A stretch of DNA of 64,000 nt from Eledone cirrhosa (lineage: Eukaryota > Mollusca > Cephalopoda > Octopoda > Eledonidae). The stretch's first letter is position 1; each line of letters begins with the position of its first letter. Below, piece after piece: positions 1 through 13,108 of this stretch. Position numbers and translations under genes: made by a program. A model generated the notes under the pieces. It searched no databases. It saw only the letters and a program-made list of their open reading frames with translations, and had not been told where the DNA came from. The stretch spans positions 1,873,001-1,937,000 of the forward strand of contig OZ024759.1 of assembly GCA_964016885.1 (NCBI GenBank). The letters run 5' to 3'.

Positions 1-953
1 TTAGTAACATGACAAAGTCTTTATTAGTAACATGACACAGTCTATATTAGTAACATGACAAAGTCTACATTAGTAACATGACAAAGTCTATATTAGTAAC
101 ATGAGAAAGTCTATATTAGTAACATGACAAAGTCTATATTAGTGACATGACAAAGTCGATATTAGTAACATGACAAAGTCTATATTAGTAACATGACACA
201 GTATATATTAGTAACATGACAGTCTATATTAGTAACATGACAGTCTACATTAGTAACATGACACAGTCTATATTAGTAACATGACAAAGTCGATATTAGT
301 AACATGACAATGTCTATATTAGTAACATGACAAAGTCTATATTAGTAACATGACACAGTCTATATTACTAACATGACACAGTCTATATTAGTAACATGAC
401 ACAGTCTATATTAGTAGCATGACACAGTCTATATTAGTAACATGATACAGTCTATATTAGTAACATGATACAGTCTATATTAGTAACATGACAAAGTCTA
501 TATTAGTAACATGACACAGTCTATATTAGTAACATGACAGTCTATATTAGTAACATGACAGTCTACATTAGTAACATGACACAGTCTATATTAGTAACAT
601 GACAAAGTCGATATTAGTAACATGACAATGTCTATATTAGTAACATGACAAAGTCTATATTAGTAACATGACACAGTCTACATTACTAACATGACACAGT
701 CTATATTAGTAACATGACAAAGTCTATATTAGTAACATGACAAAGTCTATATTAGTAACATGACAAAGTCTATATTAGTAACATGACACAGTCTATATTA
801 GTAACATGACACAGTCTATATTAGTAGCATGACACAGTCTATATTAGTAACATGATACAGTCTATATTAGAAACATGACAAAGTCTATATTAGTAATATG
901 ACAAAGTCTATATTAGTAAAATGACAAAGTCTATATTAGTAACATGACAAAGT
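1..953 (+). repeat. Partial HOR at the left edge, mosaic order
   Basis: A CTTTATT block start lies at 19. The first monomers (GACACAG, GACAAAG, then a TACATT monomer) match the start of a middle block such as 2422. At about 103 the order switches to the GAGAAAG, GTGACATG, TCGATATT string found near 1866 in the first block of version A. From about 540 it follows the pair of 21-bp monomers and TCGATATT-GACAATG string again, as in blocks near 2640 or 4630. The 935-bp block is therefore a mosaic of different HOR positions, and it ends with the usual AATATG, AAAATG monomers before CTTTATT at 954. Confidence 0.75.
204..245 (+). repeat. Example pair of 21-bp monomers
   Basis: Two consecutive monomers end GACAGTC, so two bases are missing from the centre of the dyad. 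Such pairs recur at a fixed HOR position, usually followed by a TACATT monomer, GACAAAG and then TCGATATT with GACAATG. Examples begin near 1980, 2640, 3237, 4630, 6075, 6715, 7310, 8635, 27052 and 63445. Their number in each HOR (nine in A1, eleven in B1) accounts exactly for HOR lengths not divisible by 23. Confidence 0.88.
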
Positions 954-2421
954 CTTTATTAGTAACATGACACAGTCTATATTAGTAACATGACACAGTC
1001 TATATTAGTAACATGACAAAGTCTATATTAGTAACATGACAAAGTCTATATTAGTAACATGACACAGTCTATATTAGTAACATGACACAGTCTATATTAG
1101 TAACATGACAAAGTCTATATTAGTAACATGACAAAGTCTATATTAGTAACATGACACAGTCTATATTAGTAACATGACACAGTCTATATTAGTAACATGA
1201 GACAGTCTATATTAGTAGCATGACAAAGTCTATATTAGTAACATGACACAGTCTACATTAGTAACATGACAAAGTCTATATTAGTAACATGACACAGTCT
1301 ATATTAGTAACATGAGACAGTCTATATTAGTAACATGACAAAGTCTATATTAGTAACATGACACAGTCTATATTAGTAACATGACACAGTCTATATTAGT
1401 AACATGACAAAGTCTATATTAGTAACATGACAAAGTCTATATTAGTAACATGACAAAGTCTATATTAGTAACATGACACAGTCTATACTAGTAACATGAC
1501 ACAGTCTATATTAGTAACATGACAAAGTCTATATTAGTAACATGACAAAGTCTATATTAGTAACATGACAAAGTCTATATTAGTAACATGACAAAGTCTA
1601 TATTAGTAGCATGACACAGTCTATATTAGCAACATGACAAAGTCTATATTAGTAACATGACACAGTCTATATTAGTAGCATGACAAAGTCTGTATTAGTA
1701 ACATGACAAAGTCTATATTAGTAACATGACAAAGTCTATATTAGTAACATGACAAAGTCTATATTAGTAACATGACACAGTCTATATTAGTAACATGACA
1801 AAGTCTATATTAGTAGCATGACAAAGTCTATATTAGTAACATGACAAAGTCTATATTAGTAACATGAGAAAGTCTATATTAGTAACATGACAAAGTCTAT
1901 ATTAGTGACATGACAAAGTCGATATTAGTAACATGACAAAGTCTATATTAGTAACATGACACAGTATATATTAGTAACATGACAGTCTATATTAGTAACA
2001 TGACAGTCTACATTAGTAACATGACACAGTCTATATTAGTAACATGACAAAGTCGATATTAGTAACATGACAATGTCTATATTAGTAACATGACAAAGTC
2101 TATATTAGTAACATGACACAGTCTATATTACTAACATGACACAGTCTATATTAGTAACATGACACAGTCTATATTAGTAGCATGACACAGTCTATATTAG
2201 TAACATGATACAGTCTATATTAGTAACATGACAAAGTCTATATTAGTAACATGACACAGTCTATATTAGTAACATGACACAGTCTATATTAGTAGCATGA
2301 CACAGTCTATATTAGTAACATGATACAGTCTATATTAGTAACATGACAAAGTCTATATTAGTAACATGACAAAGTCTATATTAGTAAAATGACAAAGTCT
2401 ATATTAGTAACATGACAAAGT
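954..2421 (+). repeat. HOR block 1 of A1 (1,468 bp)
   Basis: This is the longest of the three CTTTATT-anchored blocks. After the anchor it carries paired runs of GACACAG and GACAAAG monomers, two GAGACAG monomers, CTATACTAG at 1483, a TTAGCAAC monomer, TCTGTATT, GAGAAAG, GTGACATG with TCGATATT, two 21-bp monomers, TCGATATT with GACAATG, a TTACTAAC monomer, two TAGTAGC/GATACAG pairs and AAAATG before the next anchor. Its first roughly 370 bp are almost the same as block 3 (from 3631), so blocks 1 and 3 probably arose from one ancestor. Confidence 0.8.
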
Positions 2422-3630
2422 CTTTATTAGTAACATTACACAGTCTATATTAGTAACATGACAAAGTCTACATTAGTAACATGACAAAGTCTATATTAGT
2501 AACATGACAAGGTCTATATTAGTAACATGACACAGTCTATATTAGTAGCATGACACAGTCTATATTAGTAACATGATACAGTCTATATTAGTAACATGAC
2601 AAAGTCTATATTAGTAACATGACACAGTCTATATTAGTAACATGACAGTCTATATTAGTAACATGACAGTCTACATTAGTAACATGACACAGTCTATATT
2701 AGTAACATGACAAAGTCGATATTAGTAACATGACAATGTCTATATTAGTAACATGACAAAGTCTATATTAGTAACATGACACAGTCTATATTAGTAACAT
2801 GAAAAAGTCTATATTAGTAACATGACAAAGTCTATATTAGTAACATGACAAAGTCTATATTAGTAACATGACAAAGTCTATATTAGTAGCATGACACAGT
2901 CTATATTAGCAACATGACAAAGTCTATATTAGTAACATGACACAGTCTATATTAGTAACATGACACAGTCTATATTAGTAACATGACACAGTCTATATTA
3001 GTAACATGACAAAGTCTACATTAGTAACATTACAAAGTCTATATTAGTAACATGACAAGGTCTATATTAGTAACATGACACAGTCTATATTAGTAGCATG
3101 ACACAGTCTATATTAGTAACATGACAGTCTATATTAGTAACATGACACAGTCTATATTAGTAACATGATACAGTCTATATTAGTAACATGACAAAGTCTA
3201 TATTAGTAACATGACACAGTCTATATTAGTAACATGACAGTCTATATTAGTAACATGACAGTCTACATTAGTAACATGACACAGTCTATATTAGTAACAT
3301 GACAAAGTCGATATTAGTAACATGACAATGTCTATATTAGTAACATGACAAAGTCTATATTAGTAACATGACACAGTCTATATTACTAACATGACACAGT
3401 CTATATTAGTAACATGACAAAGTCTATATTAGTAACATGAAAAAGTCTATATTAGTAACATGACACAGTCTATATTAGTAACATGACACAGTCTATATTA
3501 GTAGCATGACACAGTCTATATTAGTAACATGATACAGTCTATATTAGTAACATGACAAAGTCTATATTAGTAATATGACAAAGTCTATATTAGTAAAATG
3601 ACAAAGTCTATATTAGTAACATGACAAAGT
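2422..3630 (+). repeat. HOR block 2 of A1 (1,209 bp)
   Basis: After CTTTATT come a CATTACACAG monomer, a TACATT monomer, GACAAGG, TAGTAGC, GATACAG, two 21-bp monomers and TCGATATT with GACAATG. A GAAAAAG monomer follows, and then the GACAAGG to GACAATG string is repeated a second time with an extra 21-bp monomer near 3125. The block therefore contains a partial internal duplication of about 23-25 monomers. In version B the same block is 1,117 bp: it is 92 bp shorter, which is exactly four monomers. Confidence 0.78.
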
Positions 3631-5052
3631 CTTTATTAGTAACATGACACAGTCTATATTAGTAACATGACACAGTCTATATTAGTAACATGACAAAGTC
3701 TATATTAGTAACATGACAAAGTCTATATTAGTAACATGACACAGTCTATATTAGTAACATGACACAGTCTATATTAGTAACATGACAAAGTCTATATTAG
3801 TAACATGACAAAGTCTATATTAGTAACATGACACAGTCTATATTAGTAACATGACACAGTCTATATTAGTAACATGAGACAGTCTATATTAGTAGCATGA
3901 CAAAGTCTATATTAGTAACATGACACAGTCTACATTAGTAACATGACAAAGTCTATATTAGTAACATGACACAGTCTATATTAGTAACATGAGACAGTCT
4001 ATATTAGTAACATGACTAAGTCTATATTAGTAACATGACACAGTCTATATTAGTAACATGACACAGTCTATATTAGTAACATGACACAGTATATATTAGT
4101 TACATGACAAAGTCTATATTAGTAACATGACAAAGTCTATATTAGTAACATGACACAGTCTATATTAGTAACATGATGAAGTCTATATTAGTAACATGAC
4201 ACAGTCTATATTAGTAACATGACACAGTCTATATTAGTAACATGAAAAAGTCTATATTAGTAACATGACAAAGTCTATATTAGTAACATGACAAAGTCTA
4301 TATTAGTAACATGACAAAGTCTATATTAGTAGCATGACACAGTCTATATTAGCAACATGACAAAGTCTATATTAGTAACATGACACAGTCTATATTAGTA
4401 ACATGACACAGTCTATATTAGTAACATGACACAGTCTATATTAGTAACATGACAAAGTCTACATTAGTAACATGACAAAGTCTATATTAGTAACATGACA
4501 AGGTCTATATTAGTAACATGACACAGTCTATATTAGTAGCATGACACAGTCTATATTAGTAACATGATACAGTCTATATTAGTAACATGACAAAGTCTAT
4601 ATTAGTAACATGACACAGTCTATATTAGTAACATGACAGTCTATATTAGTAACATGACAGTCTACATTAGTAACATGACACAGTCTATATTAGTAACATG
4701 ACAAAGTCGATATTAGTAACATGACAATGTCTATATTAGTAACATGACAAAGTCTATATTAGTAACATGACACAGTCTATATTACTAACATGACACAGTC
4801 TATATTAGTAACATGACAAAGTCTATATTAGTAACATGACAAAGTCTATATTAGTAACATGACAAAGTCTATATTAGTAACATGACACAGTCTATATTAG
4901 TAACATGACACAGTCTATATTAGTAGCATGACACAGTCTATATTAGTAACATGATACAGTCTATATTAGTAACATGACAAAGTCTATATTAGTAATATGA
5001 CAAAGTCTATATTAGTAAAATGACAAAGTCTATATTAGTAACATGACAAAGT
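3631..5052 (+). repeat. HOR block 3 of A1 (1,422 bp)
   Basis: It begins like block 1 through the second GAGACAG, then departs with GACTAAG, a GTATATATT junction with TTAGTTAC, GATGAAG at 4175 and GAAAAAG. From there it matches the second half of block 2 (TAGTAGC, TTAGCAAC, TACATT, GACAAGG, GATACAG, two 21-bp monomers, TCGATATT with GACAATG, TTACTAAC) and ends with AATATG, AAAATG. Block 3 is therefore a splice of block-1-like and block-2-like halves. Confidence 0.8.
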
Positions 5053-8000
5053 CTTTATTAGTAACATGACACAGTCTATATTAGTAACATGACACAGTCT
5101 ATATTAGTAACATGACAAAGTCTATATTAGTAACATGACAAAGTCTATATTAGTAACATGACACAGTCTATATTAGTAACATGACACAGTCTATATTAGT
5201 AACATGACAAAGTCTATATTAGTAACATGACAAAGTCTATATTAGTAACATGACACAGTCTATATTAGTAACATGACACAGTCTATATTAGTAACATGAG
5301 ACAGTCTATATTAGTAGCATGACAAAGTCTATATTAGTAACATGACACAGTCTACATTAGTAACATGACAAAGTCTATATTAGTAACATGACACAGTCTA
5401 TATTAGTAACATGAGACAGTCTATATTAGTAACATGACAAAGTCTATATTAGTAACATGACACAGTCTATATTAGTAACATGACACAGTCTATATTAGTA
5501 ACATGACAAAGTCTATATTAGTAACATGACAAAGTCTATATTAGTAACATGACAAAGTCTATATTAGTAACATGACACAGTCTATACTAGTAACATGACA
5601 CAGTCTATATTAGTAACATGACAAAGTCTATATTAGTAACATGACAAAGTCTATATTAGTAACATGACAAAGTCTATATTAGTAACATGACAAAGTCTAT
5701 ATTAGTAGCATGACACAGTCTATATTAGCAACATGACAAAGTCTATATTAGTAACATGACACAGTCTATATTAGTAGCATGACAAAGTCTGTATTAGTAA
5801 CATGACAAAGTCTATATTAGTAACATGACAAAGTCTATATTAGTAACATGACAAAGTCTATATTAGTAACATGACACAGTCTATATTAGTAACATGACAA
5901 AGTCTATATTAGTAGCATGACAAAGTCTATATTAGTAACATGACAAAGTCTATATTAGTAACATGACAAAGTCTATATTAGTCACATGACAAAGTCTATA
6001 TTAGTGACATGACAAAGTCGATATTAGTAACATGACAAAGTCTATATTAGTAACATGACACAGTATATATTAGTAACATGACAGTCTATATTAGTAACAT
6101 GACAGTCTACATTAGTAACATGACACAGTCTATATTAGTAACATGACAAAGTCGATATTAGTAACATGACAATGTCTATATTAGTAACATGACAAAGTCT
6201 ATATTAGTAACATGACAGTCTATATTACTAACATGACACAGTCTATATTAGTAACATGACACAGTCTATATTAGTAGCATGACACAGTCTATATTAGTAA
6301 CATGATACAGTCTATATTAGTAACATGACAAAGTCTATATTAGTAACATGACACAGTCTATATTAGTAACATGACACAGTCTATATTAGTAGCATGACAC
6401 AGTCTATATTAGTAACATGATACAGTCTATATTAGTAACATGACAAAGTCTATATTAGTAACATGACAAAGTCTATATTAGTAAAATGACAAAGTCTATA
6501 TTAGTAACATGACAAAGTCTTTATTAGTAACATGACACAGTCTATATTAGTAACATGACAAAGTCTACATTAGTAACATGACAAAGTCTATATTAGTAAC
6601 ATGACAAGGTCTATATTAGTAACATGACAAAGTCTATATTAGTAACATGATACAGTCTATATTAGTAACATGACAAAGTCTATATTAGTAACATGACACA
6701 GTCTATATTAGTAACATGACAGTCTATATTAGTAACATGACAGTCTACATTAGTAACATGACACAGTCTATATTAGTAACATGACAAAGTCGATATTAGT
6801 AACATGACAATGTCTATATTAGTAACATGACAAAGTCTATATTAGTAACATGACACAGTCTATATTAGTAACATGAAAAAGTCTATATTAGTAACATGAC
6901 AAAGTCTATATTAGTAACATGACAAAGTCTATATTAGTAACATGACAAAGTCTATATTAGTAGCATGACACAGTCTATATTAGCAACATGACAAAGTCTA
7001 TATTAGTAACATGACACAGTCTATATTAGTAACATGACACAGTCTATATTAGTAACATGACACAGTCTATATTAGTAACATGACAAAGTCTACATTAGTA
7101 ACATTACAAAGTCTATATTAGTAACATGACAAGGTCTATATTAGTAACATGACACAGTCTATATTAGTAGCATGACACAGTCTATATTAGTAACATGACA
7201 GTCTATATTAGTAACATGACACAGTCTATATTAGTAACATGATACAGTCTATATTAGTAACATGACAAAGTCTATATTAGTAACATGACACAGTCTATAT
7301 TAGTAACATGACAGTCTATATTAGTAACATGACAGTCTACATTAGTAACATGACACAGTCTATATTAGTAACATGACAAAGTCGATATTAGTAACATGAC
7401 AATGTCTATATTAGTAACATGACAAAGTCTATATTAGTAACATGACACAGTCTATATTACTAACATGACACAGTCTATATTAGTAACATGACAAAGTCTA
7501 TATTAGTAACATGACAAAGTCTATATTAGTAACATGACACAGTCTATATTAGTAACATGACAAAGTCTATATTAGTAATATGACAAAGTCTATATTAGTA
7601 AAATGACAAAGTCTATATTAGTAACATGACAAAGTCTTTATTAGTAACATGACACAGTCTATATTAGTAACATGACACAGTCTATATTAGTAACATGACA
7701 AAGTCTATATTAGTAACATGACAAAGTCTATATTAGTAACATGACACAGTCTATATTAGTAACATGACACAGTCTATATTAGTAACATGACAAAGTCTAT
7801 ATTAGTAACATGACAAAGTCTATATTAGTAACATGACACAGTCTATATTAGTAACATGACACAGTCTATATTAGTAACATGAGACAGTCTATATTAGTAG
7901 CATGACAAAGTCTATATTAGTAACATGACACAGTCTACATTAGTAACATGACAAAGTCTATATTAGTAACATGACACAGTCTATATTAGTAACATGAGAC

Positions 8001-9055
8001 AGTCTATATTAGTAACATGACTAAGTCTATATTAGTAACATGACACAGTCTATATTAGTAACATGACACAGTCTATATTAGTAACATGACACAGTATATA
8101 TTAGTTACATGACAAAGTCTATATTAGTAACATGACAAAGTCTATATTAGTAACATGACACAGTCTATATTAGTAACATGATGAAGTCTATATTAGTAAC
8201 ATGACACAGTCTATATTAGTAACATGACACAGTCTATATTAGTAACATGAAAAAGTCTATATTAGTAACATGACAAAGTCTATATTAGTAACATGACAAA
8301 GTCTATATTAGTAACATGACAAAGTCTATATTAGTAGCATGACACAGTCTATATTAGCAACATGACAAAGTCTATATTAGTAACATGACACAGTCTATAT
8401 TAGTAACATGACACAGTCTATATTAGTAACATGACACAGTCTATATTAGTAACATGACAAAGTCTACATTAGTAACATGACAAAGTCTATATTAGTAACA
8501 TGACAAGGTCTATATTAGTAACATGACAGTCTATATTAGTAGCATGACACAGTCTATATTAGTAACATGATACAGTCTATATTAGTAACATGACAAAGTC
8601 TATATTAGTAACATGACACAGTCTATATTAGTAACATGACAGTCTATATTAGTAACATGACAGTCTACATTAGTAACATGACACAGTCTATATTAGTAAC
8701 ATGACAAAGTCGATATTAGTAACATGACAATGTCTATATTAGTAACATGACAAAGTCTATATTAGTAACATGACACAGTCTATATTACTAACATGACACA
8801 GTCTATATTAGTAACATGACAAAGTCTATATTAGTAACATGACAAAGTCTATATTAGTAACATGACAAAGTCTATATTAGTAACATGACACAGTCTATAT
8901 TAGTAACATGACACAGTCTATATTAGTAGCATGACACAGTCTATATTAGTAACATGATACAGTCTATATTAGTAACATGACAAAGTCTATATTAGTAATA
9001 TGACAAAGTCTATATTAGTAAAATGACAAAGTCTATATTAGTAACATGACAAAGT
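5053..9055 (+). repeat. Higher-order repeat copy B1 (4,003 bp, 175 monomers)
   Basis: Anchors are at 5053, 6519, 7636 and 9056. The length equals 164 monomers of 23 bp plus eleven of 21 bp, and eleven GACAGTC monomers are visible. Version B is marked by TTAGTCACATG near 5980 in place of the GAGAAAG of version A. Further marks are a 21-bp monomer just before TTACTAAC near 6220, a shortened middle block (1,117 bp) in which GACAAGG, GACAAAG and GATACAG are adjacent near 6606-6650, and an extra 21-bp monomer after GACAAGG near 8525. CTATACTAG is at 5582 and GATGAAG at 8180. Confidence 0.87.
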
Positions 9056-12000
9056 CTTTATTAGTAACATGACACAGTCTATATTAGTAACATGACACAG
9101 TCTATATTAGTAACATGACAAAGTCTATATTAGTAACATGACAAAGTCTATATTAGTAACATGACACAGTCTATATTAGTAACATGACACAGTCTATATT
9201 AGTAACATGACAAAGTCTATATTAGTAACATGACACAGTCTATATTAGTAACATGAGACAGTCTATATTAGTAGCATGACAAAGTCTATATTAGTAACAT
9301 GACACAGTCTACATTAGTAACATGACAAAGTCTATATTAGTAACATGACACAGTCTATATTAGTAACATGAGACAGTCTATATTAGTAACATGACAAAGT
9401 CTATATTAGTAACATGACACAGTCTATATTAGTAACATGACACAGTCTATATTAGTAACATGACAAAGTCTATATTAGTAACATGACAAAGTCTATATTA
9501 GTAACATGACAAAGTCTATATTAGTAACATGACACAGTCTATACTAGTAACATGACACAGTCTATATTAGTAACATGACAAAGTCTATATTAGTAACATG
9601 ACAAAGTCTATATTAGTAACATGACAAAGTCTATATTAGTAACATGACAAAGTCTATATTAGTAGCATGACACAGTCTATATTAGCAACATGACAAAGTC
9701 TATATTAGTAACATGACACAGTCTATATTAGTAGCATGACAAAGTCTGTATTAGTAACATGACAAAGTCTATATTAGTAACATGACAAAGTCTATATTAG
9801 TAACATGACAAAGTCTATATTAGTAACATGACACAGTCTATATTAGTAACATGACAAAGTCTATATTAGTAGCATGACAAAGTCTATATTAGTAACATGA
9901 CAAAGTCTATATTAGTAACATGAGAAAGTCTATATTAGTAACATGACAAAGTCTATATTAGTGACATGACAAAGTCGATATTAGTAACATGACAAAGTCT
10001 ATATTAGTAACATGACACAGTATATATTAGTAACATGACAGTCTATATTAGTAACATGACAGTCTACATTAGTAACATGACACAGTCTATATTAGTAACA
10101 TGACAAAGTCGATATTAGTAACATGACAATGTCTATATTAGTAACATGACAAAGTCTATATTAGTAACATGACACAGTCTATATTACTAACATGACACAG
10201 TCTATATTAGTAACATGACACAGTCTATATTAGTAGCATGACACAGTCTATATTAGTAACATGATACAGTCTATATTAGTAACATGACAAAGTCTATATT
10301 AGTAACATGACACAGTCTATATTAGTAACATGACACAGTCTATATTAGTAGCATGACACAGTCTATATTAGTAACATGATACAGTCTATATTAGTAACAT
10401 GACAAAGTCTATATTAGTAACATGACAAAGTCTATATTAGTAAAATGACAAAGTCTATATTAGTAACATGACAAAGTCTTTATTAGTAACATTACACAGT
10501 CTATATTAGTAACATGACAAAGTCTACATTAGTAACATGACAAAGTCTATATTAGTAACATGACAAGGTCTATATTAGTAACATGACACAGTCTATATTA
10601 GTAGCATGACACAGTCTATATTAGTAACATGATACAGTCTATATTAGTAACATGACAAAGTCTATATTAGTAACATGACACAGTCTATATTAGTAACATG
10701 ACAGTCTATATTAGTAACATGACAGTCTACATTAGTAACATGACACAGTCTATATTAGTAACATGACAAAGTCGATATTAGTAACATGACAATGTCTATA
10801 TTAGTAACATGACAAAGTCTATATTAGTAACATGACACAGTCTATATTAGTAACATGAAAAAGTCTATATTAGTAACATGACAAAGTCTATATTAGTAAC
10901 ATGACAAAGTCTATATTAGTAACATGACAAAGTCTATATTAGTAGCATGACACAGTCTATATTAGCAACATGACAAAGTCTATATTAGTAACATGACACA
11001 GTCTATATTAGTAACATGACACAGTCTATATTAGTAACATGACACAGTCTATATTAGTAACATGACAAAGTCTACATTAGTAACATTACAAAGTCTATAT
11101 TAGTAACATGACAAGGTCTATATTAGTAACATGACACAGTCTATATTAGTAGCATGACACAGTCTATATTAGTAACATGACAGTCTATATTAGTAACATG
11201 ACACAGTCTATATTAGTAACATGATACAGTCTATATTAGTAACATGACAAAGTCTATATTAGTAACATGACACAGTCTATATTAGTAACATGACAGTCTA
11301 TATTAGTAACATGACAGTCTACATTAGTAACATGACACAGTCTATATTAGTAACATGACAAAGTCGATATTAGTAACATGACAATGTCTATATTAGTAAC
11401 ATGACAAAGTCTATATTAGTAACATGACACAGTCTATATTACTAACATGACACAGTCTATATTAGTAACATGACAAAGTCTATATTAGTAACATGACAAA
11501 GTCTATATTAGTAACATGACACAGTCTATATTAGTAACATGACACAGTCTATATTAGTAGCATGACACAGTCTATATTAGTAACATGATACAGTCTATAT
11601 TAGTAACATGACAAAGTCTATATTAGTAATATGACAAAGTCTATATTAGTAAAATGACAAAGTCTATATTAGTAACATGACAAAGTCTTTATTAGTAACA
11701 TGACACAGTCTATATTAGTAACATGACACAGTCTATATTAGTAACATGACAAAGTCTATATTAGTAACATGACAAAGTCTATATTAGTAACATGACACAG
11801 TCTATATTAGTAACATGACACAGTCTATATTAGTAACATGACAAAGTCTATATTAGTAACATGACAAAGTCTATATTAGTAACATGACACAGTCTATATT
11901 AGTAACATGACACAGTCTATATTAGTAACATGAGACAGTCTATATTAGTAGCATGACAAAGTCTATATTAGTAACATGACACAGTCTACATTAGTAACAT

Positions 12001-13108
12001 GACAAAGTCTATATTAGTAACATGACACAGTCTATATTAGTAACATGAGACAGTCTATATTAGTAACATGACTAAGTCTATATTAGTAACATGACACAGT
12101 CTATATTAGTAACATGACACAGTCTATATTAGTAACATGACACAGTATATATTAGTTACATGACAAAGTCTATATTAGTAACATGACAAAGTCTATATTA
12201 GTAACATGACACAGTCTATATTAGTAACATGATGAAGTCTATATTAGTAACATGACACAGTCTATATTAGTAACATGACACAGTCTATATTAGTAACATG
12301 AAAAAGTCTATATTAGTAACATGACAAAGTCTATATTAGTAACATGACAAAGTCTATATTAGTAACATGACAAAGTCTATATTAGTAGCATGACACAGTC
12401 TATATTAGCAACATGACAAAGTCTATATTAGTAACATGACACAGTCTATATTAGTAACATGACACAGTCTATATTAGTAACATGACACAGTCTATATTAG
12501 TAACATGACAAAGTCTACATTAGTAACATGACAAAGTCTATATTAGTAACATGACAAGGTCTATATTAGTAACATGACACAGTCTATATTAGTAGCATGA
12601 CACAGTCTATATTAGTAACATGATACAGTCTATATTAGTAACATGACAAAGTCTATATTAGTAACATGACACAGTCTATATTAGTAACATGACAGTCTAT
12701 ATTAGTAACATGACAGTCTACATTAGTAACATGACACAGTCTATATTAGTAACATGACAAAGTCGATATTAGTAACATGACAATGTCTATATTAGTAACA
12801 TGACAAAGTCTATATTAGTAACATGACACAGTCTATATTACTAACATGACACAGTCTATATTAGTAACATGACAAAGTCTATATTAGTAACATGACAAAG
12901 TCTATATTAGTAACATGACAAAGTCTATATTAGTAACATGACACAGTCTATATTAGTAACATGACACAGTCTATATTAGTAGCATGACACAGTCTATATT
13001 AGTAACATGATACAGTCTATATTAGTAACATGACAAAGTCTATATTAGTAATATGACAAAGTCTATATTAGTAAAATGACAAAGTCTATATTAGTAACAT
13101 GACAAAGT
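9056..13108 (+). repeat. Higher-order repeat copy A2 (4,053 bp, 177 monomers)
   Basis: Anchors are at 9056, 10478, 11687 and 13109. It has the A marks: GAGAAAG near 9925 and CATTACACAG after 10478. Blocks 2 and 3 have exactly the lengths of A1 (1,209 and 1,422 bp). Block 1 is 46 bp shorter than in A1, through loss of two monomers (one GACAAAG, one GACACAG) near 9220. CTATACTAG is at 9539 and GATGAAG at 12231. Confidence 0.87.

Larger units (their letters stand above)
954..5052 (+). repeat. Higher-order repeat copy A1 (4,099 bp, 179 monomers)
   Basis: This is the first complete HOR. It is measured from CTTTATT at 954 to the equivalent CTTTATT at 5053. The length equals 170 monomers of 23 bp plus nine of 21 bp, and nine GACAGTC monomers can be seen in it. 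It holds three related blocks (954, 2422, 3631). Diagnostic single-copy landmarks are CTATACTAG at 1483, TCTGTATT near 1690 and GATGAAG at 4175. Version A is marked by GAGAAAG near 1866 and by the CATTACACAG variant right after the CTTTATT at 2422; version B lacks both. The same order returns in A2 at 9056. Confidence 0.88.
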
